Shown here piece by piece: positions 9,429 to 22,112 of a DNA stretch of 36,731 bases (its first letter is position 1; the number at the start of each line of letters is the position of its first letter). The translations under genes were made by a program, and so were the position numbers. Source of the DNA: Daldinia sp. FL1419 (Eukaryota > Ascomycota > Sordariomycetes > Xylariales > Hypoxylaceae); the NCBI GenBank assembly GCA_025201765.1, contig MU623569.1:1-36731 (forward strand). Direction: 5' to 3'. Under the pieces are notes generated by a model. The model did no database searches. It saw only the letters and a list, made by a program, of their open reading frames with translations, and had not been told where the DNA came from.

Positions 9429-10067
9429 AGTGATTAATAGGATGTATTACGTACTTGCCCTGAATTACATCAGCCCTATATTCTGTCGATCTTATTCTAT
9501 TCTTGAAGGTATCGTTTTGCTATATTCCCCGGAATGCTATTGGGGACGTCCACCTTTGGTAGTTGCAAAATTGTCGTCAGAGTATTGTGCAATCTCAAGC
9601 GAGTGTCAATATCAATTAAAGACATTAGATGGGTTAGGTCCCCAGTAGAAGAAGGCACTACAAGTTAATTTACACAATGACTCTGATTATTCACTTGGAA
9701 CTGGATTATCTCGGTATATTAGAACGCCGCGGAAACATGGACTAGTAGGATCCTAAAGTTACTACTACGCTGCTTATCCTACCCTTCGGACGACGACGGC
9801 ATCGCAACACCGCCGCTGGAATATTCTTATTCCTTGCGATTCGAGTGACGAGTTACCGAGAATAATTCGTATCGGCCGGATGAGGTTTGACCTTGCCCAA
9901 ACATCGGACGCGCAGTACTCGTATACTAGAATGCCGAGACGCCTATTATCACTCTTTTTAACCCCATTGTATAGAGCATTTGCTATTCCAACACCTGACG
10001 CACACCGAGCCGCCCAATCGTGAAATTCCAAATTCCGAGCGAGACTTTATGTTAGGGCTGCCTTTTG
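9429..10067. other. Intergenic between methyltransferase and NUP170
   Basis: This 639-bp stretch separates two convergent genes. Open frames of 72 codons (plus) and 85 codons (minus, beginning at a TTG) occur here, but neither has a domain, a good start or an intron-linked extension. I see no RNA gene or repeat. Confidence 0.5.
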
Positions 10068-13000
10068 TTAATAGAAACCCATACTCCGAGTGGCTGTCGG
10101 CGATACAATGAAACTCTCCATGGCTCGCCTTATCTCATTCAAGCTGCGCGTAATTTCTCTCATGTCTGCACCGCCTTCGTTGTTAATTCGTAGGTTTGTA
10201 GACACCCAGGTCTCGCATTGTAAAACCAAGTCATTGACCCAGGACTCTAACCTGGCTTCCGGACGGCCATTCCTGTTCAAATCGCGGATCCATTGGCTGA
10301 TAGCGTACGTGATCCATTCGATAATCCTCACTCGGCCGGGGCCCCGAAAAGGCACTTCTTGCGCCTCAAACATTTGCTCGAGGACGCGAACCACGAGGTC
10401 AAAGCTTACTCCTAAATTGAGAAACACGATTATCGGCCAGTTAACGTCCGCCGCGATCCTCTTGTCCTGGGCATTCTCAAAAGCGTAGCGGCAGACCTCC
10501 GGCAAGAGCGTAGGAACAGGGAATATGAAAGAATCATTGGAGGATCGATGGCAGATGTCTTGAATTTGGCCAACTAGCACTTCATACGGCTGAGGCGGTG
10601 GGTCCCCGGCTTGCGCTCCACGCCTACGGCGCTCCTCCTCGTACGCCGACCACTGCTCCGCAACGTTTTCATGAGTTTTCTGGATTAGGCTGCTCCAGGT
10701 CTGGGCGATAGTGGTAGAATTCCGGAAGTCGGCAACGTGGTAGATGAGAAGGCATAGATCGTAGTAGCCGGCCTGGTCAGCGTAGCCATTGAAGAGCTAG
10801 TTGACAAATGTTAGCTTTCTGATTTTCAAATGTCTCTGGTTGGGACCAAAAGAAAAGAAAAACTCACATCACTGAGGGATTGGATTTGACCGTCCAGAGT
10901 CTGCTCGATATCTGGTAAGCGTTCCGCCGGTATTCTGCTGTCCACTCTAAGCCTCTCTAATAGGTCATCCTGGATGTGAGCCACCTCGAGAAGCCCCGTC
11001 ACCTCATGGTTGAGGAGCTGCTGCTCTTTCCGGCTAACGCCAGCCGTCATAACACTAGCGTTCGTCTTCGCTTTGCTTAGTAGGGTAAGACGATCTTTGA
11101 TAGAAATAGAAAAATCGGAATGCGCAAGATTGGCTTGGACTTTGGCGGCGTCGAAGTACTGCTTGCGCATGGTGTAAAATCTACATAAAAGGTCTGCGTG
11201 CTCGACATCTTTGGCAGCTAGACGACTTAAAAAGGTCGTGACGTGCGGCGAGTCGATGCTAAGAAGGCGGTCCGTCCACCCTTGCTGTATGTACCAGTCG
11301 TAGAGATCAAAATGGAAAACCTCGTCGGGCGAGCTGCTGACAACATCGTAAGCCTCCGCGCGCTTGGTTGCTATCAGCGTCGGTTTTCCATCAATCATTT
11401 CAGGCTCCTGACCAGAGGCAGTGTCTAGGTCCTGGAGGACTTGATGGATTAGACTGTAGCAGATCTTGCGCTCGGCGAAAAACTTGGCCCTTGGATCGCC
11501 GGCGGGCCTACCATCATTAACCCAGGAGAGTGCAGCGTTGCCTCGATCCTTCTCGCTGGCAACAACGAGGCAAAGTTGAATAGCCCCGGCATAATATCTC
11601 AAAGAGACATACTGCGCGATCACAGACTTGAGGTTCGCCTCTGTGAGGTTTTTTGCGACTTTCTGGAAAAGCCTCAAGCTTTCGTGGAGAAGCGTACGTG
11701 ATGTATTGGGGTTCAGAGTCGGTTCTGACGCCTTCTTCAATTGCTCTTGGGCCTTGAATATAACCACGTCGTCAGGGCTGCAAAAGCTGCCGCATTTACG
11801 GCGCAGAGCGTCCGCTACGGTTTCAACGTTAGACCCATTTTCAATATTCCGATTGACGATGGCCTTGACGAGGACTTTGGCAAGCTCCTTTCCACCGTTC
11901 TGGGAGAAAAGCTGTTCGTAGGTGAGCTCACGGAGCTGCTGCCGTGACGTCTCATCCAGGCGAGCGAATATATCCGTAACGCGCTCATCGAATAGAGTTG
12001 TGACAAAAGAGATGCCTTCCGTAATACCCGTCATCAGCGTTTCTAAGGCACGCATAGCCTGATGCTCACCCTGGAATCCGAGCTCCTCCTGCTTGCTTCC
12101 GGCTCTGCGTAGGTCTGCGGGACCTGAGAGGCCTTGAATAAATGACCGGTTTGTATCCAAAAAGCTTCTCAAGCCCTCCACGCTTGCCTGAACTTCCCTC
12201 AGCTTATCGATTGGAACAACGCTGGCGATTGCCAACGCGCCACTTGCGTCGCTTCCTAATTGTATAACTTTCGACTTCCATAATAATCGGACAAGCCGGC
12301 TGAGATATAAGGCCAAGGCCGCATGTCGGGTAGAAGGTTGCACCATCTCTACCGTTGCCGGCTGCCCGTCCTGCTCAGGAAGCCTAGGGTTCCCGCCGAA
12401 GTTGATGTAGACCTGCTTCGCCCGATCCTGGGTAGCCTGGTCGATGGCGCCGCGGGCTGCCCCGAGACGCCCGTTATCCCCTTGGCGACACGCAACAGCC
12501 AGCGCGGCCGTGATGGTCTCGACGTGACCATACGCGCTGCGGAACCTACTCACCTCGGCCTTTACGCCTTCTTCTCCTGCTGCGGCCCTAATAGCTGAGG
12601 CGAAAATATCCACAAACCTTTTGCGACGCACTACATGTATCCCCGTATTCGTCAGGATGGCGAACTCGCTACCATTAGGGTCATCGAATTGCACGGCTAG
12701 CTCGTTCCCGAATCCCTGAGGTTGGTTGGTCGCAGCGAAGGACTTGGTAACAAGACCGACGTCTTCAGCCCTACTACCGATCTCGATCCAATTAGCGTGC
12801 TCGTAATACCGTAAATTTTGAGTCTGGCGTCCGTGGCTGATACGCCCGCTGTCTGGAGCCGACATGAATAGGACGTCCCCGTTGGGTTCGTTATCTTTCA
12901 TCACGATATCTATGAAGTACCCCGGCGCGAAGCGCATCCCTCGCCGGCTCGTCAGCAGGGTCTTACCCTGGATGTCGAACGGATCGGGGCCTCCGAATCG

Positions 13001-14412
13001 GTCGACTCTAGGCCTCCGGTGGTCCGGCGGGGGAAACTTGATCGATTGGAGCTGCATGCTCTGGGGAGCTTGTTCGGAAGAACCGAGCATGTAAGAGGCG
13101 GCGCTGGTAGCGCTCATGAAGAGACGGCACCCCGTATTCGTAAGGGCCATCAGGTGAACTTTAAAGTCTTCCACAGCGGAAATAGGACTAATGGACACGA
13201 TATCGGTGCGCTCGTTGAGCAGAGGCGATACCATGCTAAGGGTGTGGGCGATGTCCCGCAAGAAGTCATCCTTAGTCTTTTCAATAACTTGGATGAGCCT
13301 GTTCGGCGGCTCTATGTGGTAGGTTCGCACGGTTGAAGTGTTGGAGAGGGAGTAGAGTAGGCTTCTGCTGTCGTCTACGACAATGTCTATGATGTGTTCG
13401 GTGGGAGTTTTGCCCCAGAGAATCTGTGCTGGATTAGGAACAGCAGCGGTCCACGAGCGGTAGGTATGATTAATCTTCTCCGTTCTGTTGGTAAACCACT
13501 TCTCTTCCTGCTGGTACTTAAGCTCGTAGATGTCACTATCCGCCTGGCTAGCGAAGAATATGCGGCCATCCGCGGAGCCGGCTATGACACGGGCTTCTAT
13601 ACCTTTCAGGGGTAGCGACATCCTCGTACCGTAGAGATCAATGGTTTTAGCGCCACCCGGGGCCTCTTTGGCAGCTACCCCTAATAAAAATATCTCCGAG
13701 GTCGTAGCTACGACTAGGATATGCGTGATGACGCTGTTGAACACGCCGGGCTTGGGGGGTACCAATTTCACAGCGGTGATGCTGTGCTGGCTGTCCTCGT
13801 AACCTGTGAGCTCCGGGTTCGGGTGCGTATAATCCCAAAGATAGAGGCAGTTGTCGATAGTTACCCAGGCGTGGTTCAGCTCGGCAAATAACCCCATCAT
13901 CGTAGATACTTCTGCCCTATTGTACTGCTCGAGGACATTTTGAGGGATGGGGTACATATTAGTCTTGTGGAAAGGGGCCCAGGAAGAGTCGTCCCGGGTA
14001 AGATCGTAGTCGGAGGATATTTCTGTAGCATCTTTTTTTAGAACTAAATTTATCAAGTTGAGGCATCGAATATTTACTCACGTCTACAGTAGGAGTCGAG
14101 TTGCGGATAATCGCCATCCCTGGATAAGGCGCTGTTAACGTAGGAAGCAGCCTTGGCTAGAGGAGGTTGAGGAGCCATTTGTTGAGCTTGTAATCCTGCT
14201 TGAATCATCTGCTCTTCGGTAGGATGGGTGGGAGCATCAAGACCGAGGCCGTGATCGTGGCCGAGTTTTGCGACTTCACCGTTGGAAGCCGAGTTATCTC
14301 GAAATAAGCGACGACGAACCGGATCCTGTTGGGCGTTGAAGCGCGACGCGATGGCAGGAGTGTGTAAGAAGGCGCCGGGCAGCGTGTGAGACGGTGTCTG
14401 AGGGAAAGCCAT
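10068..14412 (-). CDS. NUP170: Nucleoporin Nup170/Nup155, inner ring of the nuclear pore
   Basis: Three exons: 14412-14082, 14022-10868 and 10796-10068. The introns are 59 nt (GTGAGT...ACAG) and 71 nt (GTGAGT, branch GCTAAC, CTAG). The product is 1404 aa, in the normal range for fungal Nup170/Nup155. After a disordered N terminus, the region with SSWAPFHKTNMYPIPQNVLE and WVTIDNCLYLWDY begins the seven-bladed propeller typical of the family. A long alpha-solenoid makes up the C-terminal half, ending in segments such as LFNGYADQAGYYDLCLLIYH and WPIIVFLNLGVSFDLVVRVLE. Family members form the inner ring of the nuclear pore complex with Nup188/192, Nup53 and Nic96, and touch the pore membrane. The exon joins keep frame exactly. 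Nothing unusual is seen. Confidence 0.96.
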
Positions 14413-15525
14413 AGTGATTGTACGTCTTCGCTCAAAGATGATAAATCAGGCGCGACAGCGACAAGAAGGTGAATCCGGATAAAAGAGAGAAGCCAATGCA
14501 GGCGGGCAAGGCACCGAGCTGCTATCGGATCATCAATGGCAACCTAGAAGCTTAGTTTCTGCTAGAATGGTGATGGGAGAGACCGACGGAAGATGAGAGA
14601 AGGGAAACCACGATTATTATTTTTTTCCTTCTTTTAATCTTCCTTCTTTTTAATTGCGTTCCCAAATTCCAAATAAAGGAAAGCTTATCTTGAATTAAAA
14701 TGAACAGAAAAAAAAATAAGAAGAAAAACTATCAGCTTTGGAAGGGACTTGGACTTTGACGCAACTTCGCAAGGTGTGAGATATGTTTAGCTTATTTTTC
14801 GAAAATCGAAAGCGGAAGCTTTGACGACACACGCGCTCCAAGTTTCGTTGCTTGGTTGCTGAGGTCAACTTGTAGCTCGTCCATTTTTTCCCTTGTCGCG
14901 CGACTCTGTCACCCTAGTCTTAATCGAGCTCTAAGCTTGGCCAATAAGTGGGCCCAAATGCTGAATACGTACTGCATACCTTATGCATGTATCCAGGTAC
15001 TCATAAGCAAACAGCAACGTCATTGGCTTAATTCTTTGATATTTTCTTCTGACATGCACATTTCTCATTCACCACAACATTCTCTAATGTAAGTTGAATA
15101 TCATTTTCACTCTACTAGATCATGTTTTTTGGCAAACAACATATAGGTTAGACCGTTGGTCATCAAATTCACCCGCCACCTATATTTGTGGATCCCTGCA
15201 GCTGGGTACAGTCGCCAGGCAATTGCCAGGCAACCGGGCAACTGCCTAACCTACATATAAATATCCACCTAGATAGCCTCCACAATCTTATTAGCTTTTA
15301 CAATAATATAATAACGATGTTACCAATAAATATACTAGGAATCACACATTAACTTACTTGCTGAAATCTATCGAAAAAAGGGATAGGTTAAATTTAAATT
15401 AACTAGAGACCTTTTGATCTTCCAAGATTTGTCACTCTATATAAGCGACACCTAAATCCGATCGTAACCCCTTCAGACGTAGCCTTATGACGAATGTTGC
15501 CCTATCTTAGTTCCAAAGAGTTTTA
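14413..15525. other. Intergenic between NUP170 and the 3-ketoacyl-CoA reductase gene
   Basis: This 1.1-kb spacer holds the NUP170 promoter (near 14413-14800, with an A/T-rich stretch around 14610-14730) and the downstream region of the next minus-strand gene. A 78-codon open frame at 14856-15092 has no domain. A short imperfect repeat of GGCAATTGCCAGGCAACCGG type lies near 15216-15246. No RNA gene was recognised. Confidence 0.5.
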
Positions 15526-16596
15526 TTACTCCTTTTTGGCGTTTCGGGCCGCCTTCTTCAAGTAGCGGTCTCGGATGTCCATCTCCATCTTCAGGTTAAC
15601 CCAGATACAAATCCAGTGGCCGACGCCAAGAGTACTCTCGATGGCCCATGCCATAAGCGCATGGCTCCAGTGCGGTGTATAAGTATATGCCACGCTTTGC
15701 CAACTTCCCAATCCCACTTTGCCTAGAGCAGCCCGGACAAATTGCTTCTCGCTAGGGATGAGAGCGCTAGATCGGCGTACCTTGCTCATCGCCGTCGTGA
15801 CAAGGTAGCTAAGGCAAAGTTGGACGTCGACATTACTCGGCTTAAGCTCGGCTGCGAGGGCAGAGGACCAATGCTGCAAGAACGCCTTGCTGCCTGAGTA
15901 GGTTGCCAAGTACGGGGTCGGGATCCATCCGCCGAAGCTGCCCATCGTGAGGACCAGGCCACGCTTGCGAGCCTGCATCCCTGGAGCGACAAGCTGGGTG
16001 ACTTTGAGGGTACCTAGGCAATTAATGGTGACGATATCTTGGAGTTCCTTCTGTTCGGTAAGCAGGAAAGGAACAGCGGTATGGTGACTCTGGCCAACGT
16101 TATTGATGAGGATAGCTATGTCGAGGCCGGTGATCAGATTAGCAAGACGGGCGTAATCGGCCTCGTCGTTGGCGGAAAAGTCCATGCTGAGCACCTTCGT
16201 CTGTAAGCCCGCATACTTGGTCTCTAGCTCTTCCGACAGCGCTTCTAACTTGGACAAGGTACGAGAGACTAGGACGAGGTTGAAGCCCTTGGCGGCGAGC
16301 TGAGTAGCAAACTCTTTTCCAAGACCGTCGGATGCACCCGTTACCACAGCCCAGCTACCCTTCTTTCCATATTTTTTCAGCTATATCGTAGGGTTTTAGA
16401 CGTTAGATGAAGGCGTGAGATAAAGATGCTATCGAAAGAAAGGGAAGCCTACGTTGGTACCGCTGAGGACAAAGGTGTCCAAGAAAAAACGGAGAAAGTT
16501 CCAGGCTTTGAACGTCGTAAAGAGAGCTCCGAGCCCAGCAAAGGTCAGTAGCACGCTCTGCGGAACGGTTGCGAAGCTATCCGTGACAAAATCCAT
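15526..16596 (-). CDS. IFA38: Very-long-chain 3-oxoacyl-CoA reductase (microsomal beta-keto-reductase)
   Basis: Two exons, 16596-16453 and 16380-15526, joined over a 72-nt intron (GTAGGC...ATAG); the product is 332 aa, matching fungal Ifa38/YBR159w orthologues. The N-terminal part has a hydrophobic anchor (VLLTFAGLGALFTTFKAWNF) and ends in FVLSGTN, which the exon join continues as LKKYGKKGSWAVVTGASDG. Short-chain dehydrogenase motifs are complete: TGASDGLG (62-69, NADPH binding), INNVGQ, Ser196, and Tyr209-x3-Lys213 in YSGSK. The enzyme reduces 3-ketoacyl-CoA in the fatty-acid elongation cycle in the ER membrane, supplying very-long-chain acids for sphingolipids. The lysine-rich C terminus fits ER residence. 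The start was chosen because the MDF start matches the length of the family; an upstream in-frame ATG lies in a probable leader. It is head-to-head with ERG28. Confidence 0.94.
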
Positions 16597-17268
16597 GTTG
16601 GGTAAGATAAAACCGAAAAGTTCCCCCAATAAATATAATATATTTGGTGTTTGTAGAAGGAGGAAAGATAGAGGAATATATTGTGTGCTAGTGCGGCGTT
16701 GGGGTTTCCCGGTCAGTAAAAAGATCAACTGGAAGCTACCTACCTTAGTAACATGCTGCATCAATACCTTAATAGGTTAGTGGATTCAATATATGGCCAT
16801 CCGGGAACTTGGGAACCAGCGTAAATCAGGTACCAGTCGAAATAAATTATATTACCTACGTTAGAGTAGTTATACTGATTAAATATCGGAAATATAAATA
16901 ACGGTTAGGATATGATATTAAAAGATAGCAAGGTGGAATAAAGTAACTAAGGTACCTAGATAAACATTTACACGTACCTACTATGTAGTTGTGCTCCCGT
17001 TTATCACCTAAATAATATGATATAACTACCTACATATACATGGGCCTGCAAATACATAGGTAGGAAGGTAGGTACTAAGGCATGTAGGTAGGTAGGTACC
17101 TAGGTAATATGGAAGTACATGTAGTTACAATATCTAACATTGTCTAAAAGAAGATATGGGCCCCACGACGTGGTAAAACTTACCAATGCACCTTGACGGC
17201 CTTACCTTACTTAGGTCTCTAATATAACAGCGTTAAAGAATCCTAACTTACCTCTCTGCAAATCCACC
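16597..17268. promoter_or_regulatory. Divergent promoter region of the ketoreductase gene and ERG28
   Basis: This 672-bp spacer carries the promoters of two ER lipid-metabolism genes. Its middle (about 16920-17115) is dense in GGTACCTA, TACCTACC and GTAGGTAGG words. No open frame separate from the leader of the minus-strand gene is convincing. No sterol-response site can be claimed by eye. Confidence 0.55.
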
Positions 17269-17869
17269 ATGGAAGTTCTCAAAGATTACCTCCCACCTGC
17301 CAAAGGCTACCTACCCTACTATATGATGCTCGTATGCGAAATTCGCTTCCTACTCCTTTTCTCGCCTCTCCGCCTCTCCGCTTCTCCCGACTAACCAATT
17401 GAAACTATAGACTTCCATCCTCGCTGTAGGAAACGCCGTTCAGAATTATATAACGCTACACTTTTCGCGACGCCTCTACAACGGCCAGTTCGTACCAAAT
17501 CCTTCCTTGTCCCCAAAATCGGCCAGCTTCGATCCAGAAGACTCAACTCGGAAGCTCGTACCTGCTTCCACAACGTCCAATCCAAAGGCCGGGCGTCCCC
17601 AGGATCAAGTCACACCCCTGGCTGGCAGGTTATTTGGCACCTATACTATCGTCTCGGCCATCGTGCGCCTCTATGCTAGCTACAACCTACACCTGGCTCC
17701 TGTCTACCAAATCACCCTGTGGACGTACGTTGTCGCGCTTGTGCATTTTGGCTCGGAATTTGCCATATACAAGACGGCGCACATGGGTCCGATTGCGACA
17801 ACCTTCTTCTTTGCTACCGTTGGTATCGTGTGGATGGTGAGCCAATACAACTTTTACGTTGAAGTATAG
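17269..17869 (+). CDS. ERG28: ERG28, ergosterol biosynthesis scaffold protein
   Basis: Two exons, 17269-17331 and 17411-17869, joined over a 79-nt intron (GTATGC, branch CTAAC, acceptor ATAG); the product is 173 aa. The start lies in MEVLKDYLPPAKGYLPYYMML, and the first helix continues as TSILAVGNAVQNYITLHFSRRLY, a characteristic Erg28 segment. Later LAGRLFGTYTIVSAIVRLYA, then the helix around WTYVVALVHFGSEFAIYKTA, complete the four-helix family pattern. In yeast Erg28 is an ER membrane scaffold that holds the C-4 demethylation enzymes (Erg25, Erg26, Erg27) together. A hydrophilic loop of about 45 residues between the first helices is longer than in yeast. The gene is convergent with GAL7. 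Confidence 0.95.
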
Positions 17870-18088
17870 GTATGCTTTTCAGAAAGCAAAGTGAAGAAGA
17901 TGGAAAAAAGAGACGGAGGCTTAATGGGTACCTATATAACACGTACGAGACAAGCTTAATATAGGATACGTTTGCAATGCAAGGTACATATGTACTGCCG
18001 TGCATGTTCCTAACTCGCATAGGCAGGTAGGTATAAATATCTAACGCTATAGTATCGTATTCCCTCTTAGATTGTATAGGTACTTGTA

Positions 18089-19407
18089 CTATTGGAACTT
18101 CCCCCGGTACAGCTCCCCCGCGCAATCTCTCAACCTCGCCGCGGCCTGTTCAGGCGTAATGTCCCGTTGAGGTTCCGCCATTAACTCATATCCGACCAGG
18201 AATTTGCGCACGGTAGCTGACCGTAGTAAAGGCGGATAAAAATGCATATGGAACCAGCTATTTTCGATTTCCTCTTCCGTTCCTTCAAGCGGGGCCTGGT
18301 GTATGCCGGAGCTGTAGGGGAAGCTCGTCTCGAAGAGGTTGTCGTATCTCCTCGTCACCTCCTGGATCGCGTCGGCAAACTTTAACCTCTCTTGTTCGGT
18401 CAGGTCTACTAACGCGCGTACGTGCCGTTTAGTGATTATCATAACTTCGAAAGGCCAGATTGCCCACCACGGACAGACCACCAGAAAGGACTCGTTCTGA
18501 TACACGATACGCTCCTGTTTTTCCAATTCCAGCTTGACGTAATCCCCTAACAAGTGACGCCCTTGGTGCTCCGCTCTGTATTTGATCTGCTGGACGATTT
18601 CTGCGGCTGGTTCCTCCGGTAGCGTACTAGTAGTCCAAATTTGACAGTGCGGGTGAGGGTTTGAGCATCCCATCGCGGCGCCCTTGTTCTCGAAAATCTG
18701 CATGTATCGTAACTGCTGTGAGGGCGGCGGCGCAAGAGACTCGGGAGGCGCTTCGCGGCTCAGCAGATCCAGCTTAGCGGCAACTTGAGAAAGGGGGTTC
18801 GTCGGCGCAAGGTGGGTAGCATAAATCCTAGTCCACGTCTCGACGATTGGGAGAGTTTCTGCTGCGGGCATATCGGCCAGTGTGAGATTGTGCTTGGGCG
18901 AAAAGGTAAGGACGAAGCATTTGCCTTTAACGCCCTCGGCTCGAAGTAGCAACGAAGCAAGATCTACTCGGATTAACAAGGGTTAATAATCATTTGGGGT
19001 AAGGTCATTACCATTGCCCGAAGGCTCTGCCTCGTAATCTTGCTGTTGCTCCTTCACGGCGCTATAGTCGTTAACAAACACGAAAGTCTGGCTGTAGTCT
19101 GGGTTCGCGTCGCCTTGCGCTCGCGAATTTCGAGGGCATAGGTAGCACTCGGACTCGGTTAGCAGGATTTATAGCATTGTAGAAGAATGCCGCTCACCTT
19201 CGGGTCGTATTCCGGCAGCGTGATGATTCCCGGGGCTTCTTGCTGACCTCTAACCGAAAGCCTAGTGAGTGGCCTATTTCTTTCGTATGCACCATAGCAC
19301 ACTTACTGCCAAGGTCTCTTTGTCCTGTGGGGAGAAACCAAGAGCCACGACCCCCTCAGAGGGTTGTAGCGCCGGTGGGAGATGTCATCGAGGATCTTGT
19401 CGGGCAT
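18089..19407 (-). CDS. GAL7: Galactose-1-phosphate uridylyltransferase
   Basis: Four exons: 19407-19307, 19249-19198, 19147-19012 and 18963-18089. The introns are 57, 50 and 48 nt, all GT-AG, and every join keeps frame; the product is 387 aa. The N terminus reads DDISHRRYNPLRGSWLLVSPH, as in GalT enzymes. CYLCPRN supplies zinc-type cysteines 52 and 55, and the catalytic His triad region NPHPHCQIW is at about 198-206 (His200 and His202). WFHMHFYPPLLRS near the C-terminal third is also typical. The enzyme transfers UMP from UDP-glucose to galactose-1-phosphate in the Leloir pathway in the cytosol. No other GAL gene is nearby, so it is not in a galactose cluster here. The gene is divergent from ADA2. 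Confidence 0.95.
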
Positions 19408-20428
19408 GATAGCGACTAGAATAGCACGGACGAGGTAGCAAAGACGAGGAGGGCCTCACTTGCTTAGAGGAAGGCACAATTTGACGGTGGGGTGTTAGAT
19501 TAGAAAATGTGCAAGTATTTACCTCAAAGAGCCAACAAGTAGATATGAGGAAGACGGATAGTTACGGTATTATAATTCCAATATAATAAATGTGTGGTGC
19601 TCGATTATCGGGCCATTTCAATCAAGTTGCGCTATAAGCATTACATTAGGTACTTGAGCACACCTACCTATGGTTACTAGTCTATTTACCTAGGTATAGT
19701 GGGAAAGGACGATAACTGTAACCCCGCCTGGGGTATCACAAGTGCTAGAATGCTATGATACAATTGGATGGATACGAGCTACCTCGGTGGTTACGTCGGC
19801 CGAATACCAGGAACAACTTTTGAAGCTAAAGAAGTTCCAGCTTATCTTGGGTTAGGTAATATATCTCGTATGTCCCATGTATTACGACTATTTACTTGAG
19901 TGAATATCTGCGCTTTTTCTTCATATGTACCTTCTGTATAAGGAAAAGGATAATTGCGACTTGATATATGAAACTGGAATAAAGGTACCCAATGTACCCG
20001 ATAAGTACCTAAATAAGTATTCAAATGAATTTATTAATGCCAGGTAAAGTACTACCCCACGTGACTAGACATAGAGCCTCAAGCCTTTTTGGGGTTAAGA
20101 CAGGACAGGTGAAGGTACCTACCATTAGTCAAATCGGCGCCATATCTAACCCACTAAACTTTAGAACAAACCTAAACCGCGTGTTACATACCTACCTACC
20201 TACCTACCTACCTACCTACCTACCTAATAGTCACCTACCTCATAAGGAAGTCATCCATCTGCTATAATCAACCTTCGTTATCCATCGCGCAACGTAGAAT
20301 TCTCACTCTATTACACATGAAGAGTATTACCTATCCCGTCCGTCTATCTCAAACCACATATGATATTTAATTGCGGAGTCCTCTTTAATCGGACTTCGTA
20401 ATCCCGCAACTTCACACTGGACGACGAC
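19408..20428. promoter_or_regulatory. Divergent spacer between GAL7 and ADA2
   Basis: This 1.0-kb spacer holds the promoters of two divergent genes. It contains a perfect (TACC)9 tract at 20189-20224 and scattered GGTACCTA words. Small open frames of 60-80 codons overlap these repeats and have no coding character. No specific regulator site was recognised. Confidence 0.5.
20189..20224. repeat. (TACC)9 microsatellite
   Basis: Nine perfect tandem TACC units lie about 200 bp upstream of the ADA2 start. The tract is expected to vary in length between strains. Confidence 0.95.
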
Positions 20429-22112
20429 ATGGGTGTCATCCGCAAGAAGACGGCCACCAGGGGTGGTGAGAGCGGTGTTAAATACGTCTGTGATGTTTGT
20501 TCGGCAGATATTACCTCTACAGTATGTATTTATCATATTCTACTTTTATTTCAGCTCCTTTCGGCGCTTATCTATCTATATTCACGTTTCAGTTGCTAAC
20601 GGAATTCTACTCCTACAGGTCCGAATAAGATGCGCCCATAGCGCGTGCAACGAGTACGACCTCTGCGTTCAGTGCTTTTCAAACGGCGCGTCGAGCGGCT
20701 CTCATCAGCCATCCACCCATCCCTACAGGGTTATCGAACAGAATTCGTTCCCCATTTTCGATAGGGATTGGGGGGCAGATGAGGAGCTACTTCTACTCGA
20801 GGGTTGCGAAACGTACGGTCTCGGGTCGTGGGCGGACATCGCAGATCATATCGGCGGTTATCGTCATAAAGATGAGGTGCGAGACCATTACCTCAAGGTC
20901 TACGTCGACTCTCCATGTTTCCCACTTCCAGAACGGTGCAAGCCGTCGGACATGGAGCTGGCGCAAGAGATATCCCGCGAAGAATTCCAGGCGCGTAAGA
21001 AGCGACGCATCGAAGATCGTAGAGAGGCCCAGAAGAACGCGCCACCGATGCCGCCTAAGACGAAACCTACAGCCAGTGTGCCTTCCTGCCACGAAATTCA
21101 GGGTTACATGCCTGGCCGACTCGAATTTGAGACCGAGTACGCCAACGAGGCCGAGGAGGCGGTCCAGCTGATGCAGTTCGACCCCGGCGACGGTATCAAT
21201 CCCCACACAGGAAACCTAGAGCCGGAAATGGAGCTCAAACTCACCGTCATGGACATCTACAACTGTCGGCTTACTCAACGTGTGGAGCGGAAGAAGGTCA
21301 TATTCGAGCACAACCTGCTAGAGTATAGGGAAAATAGCAAGCAAGAGAAGAAGAGGACTAAGGAAGAACGAGACATATTAAGCAAAGCCAAACCGTTTGC
21401 GCGCATGATGAACCATGACGATTTCGAAGCGTTCTGCCAAGGCCTGCTGGACGAGCTGAACTTGCGGCAGGCTATCGCACAGCTTCAAGAATGGAGGAAT
21501 ATGAAGATTGGGGATCTTCGCAGCGGAGAGAAGTACGAACAAGAGAAAGCCCAACGCATCCAGAAGGCCATACCCATGGGATCGATGGACCGTGAACGAC
21601 TGGCTTCGGCGCAGCGATCCAAGCAGAACGTTCAACCGGAACCACCTAGCGGTGCTGCTCTGCTTGTAGCCCCCGAGCTCCCATTCAGACCTGCTACGGC
21701 TGGAACGGCACCCCAAGGCGTTGCGGATGCCTCGGTAAACAGCGAGCCTAAGCCTCTCGCCAACGGATACACCAACGGGGTTGTGAACGGGGCTGCGGCT
21801 AACGGGACACCTGCCCCTGGAAAGCAAAAATTCGTCGCGCAACCGATTTCGGGCGTACAGCCGCTTGTGCTAACCCAAGACAACGCTCCAGATTTGCATC
21901 TACTCACACCAGAGGAAGTAGAGCTATGCAAAATTTGCCGGATACAGCCGAAGCCGTATTTGATGATAAAAGAGCAAATATTCAAAGAAGGTTTAAAAGG
22001 CAATGGGGCCCTAAAAAAGAAGCAAGTGAAGGAGATTTCTCGGTTAGACTCGCAGAAGGGGAGTAGGATATTTGATTTCTTTATTAATTCCGGTTGGATC
22101 GCCAAGGCCTAA
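20429..22112 (+). CDS. ADA2: ADA2, adaptor subunit of the SAGA histone acetyltransferase complex
   Basis: Two exons, 20429-20521 and 20619-22112, joined over a 97-nt intron (GTATGT, branch GCTAAC, acceptor ACAG); the product is 528 aa, normal for fungal Ada2. The intron splits a ZZ zinc finger: CDVC (21-24) lies in exon 1 and CAHSAC, then CVQC (47-50), in exon 2, followed by His60 and His65. A SANT/Myb domain follows (about 78-130: WGADEELLLLEGCETYGLGSW). The middle contains a coiled, charged region, and a SWIRM-type domain ends the protein (about 455-526: LLTPEEVELCKICRIQPKPY onward). Ada2 links Gcn5 to SAGA and boosts its histone H3 acetylation in the nucleus. A Pro/Ala/Gly-rich linker separates the last two regions. 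Confidence 0.96.

Noticed and set aside
9774..10031. 85-codon minus-strand frame downstream of NUP170
   Set aside because: It begins at TTG, has no domain, and lies in a convergent spacer.
14856..15092. 78-codon plus-strand frame upstream of NUP170
   Set aside because: No domain and no conserved features; lies in a promoter-sized spacer.
20189..20224. Tandem TACC units considered as a CRISPR-like or structured array
   Set aside because: Perfect 4-bp microsatellite with no spacers; the host is a eukaryote.
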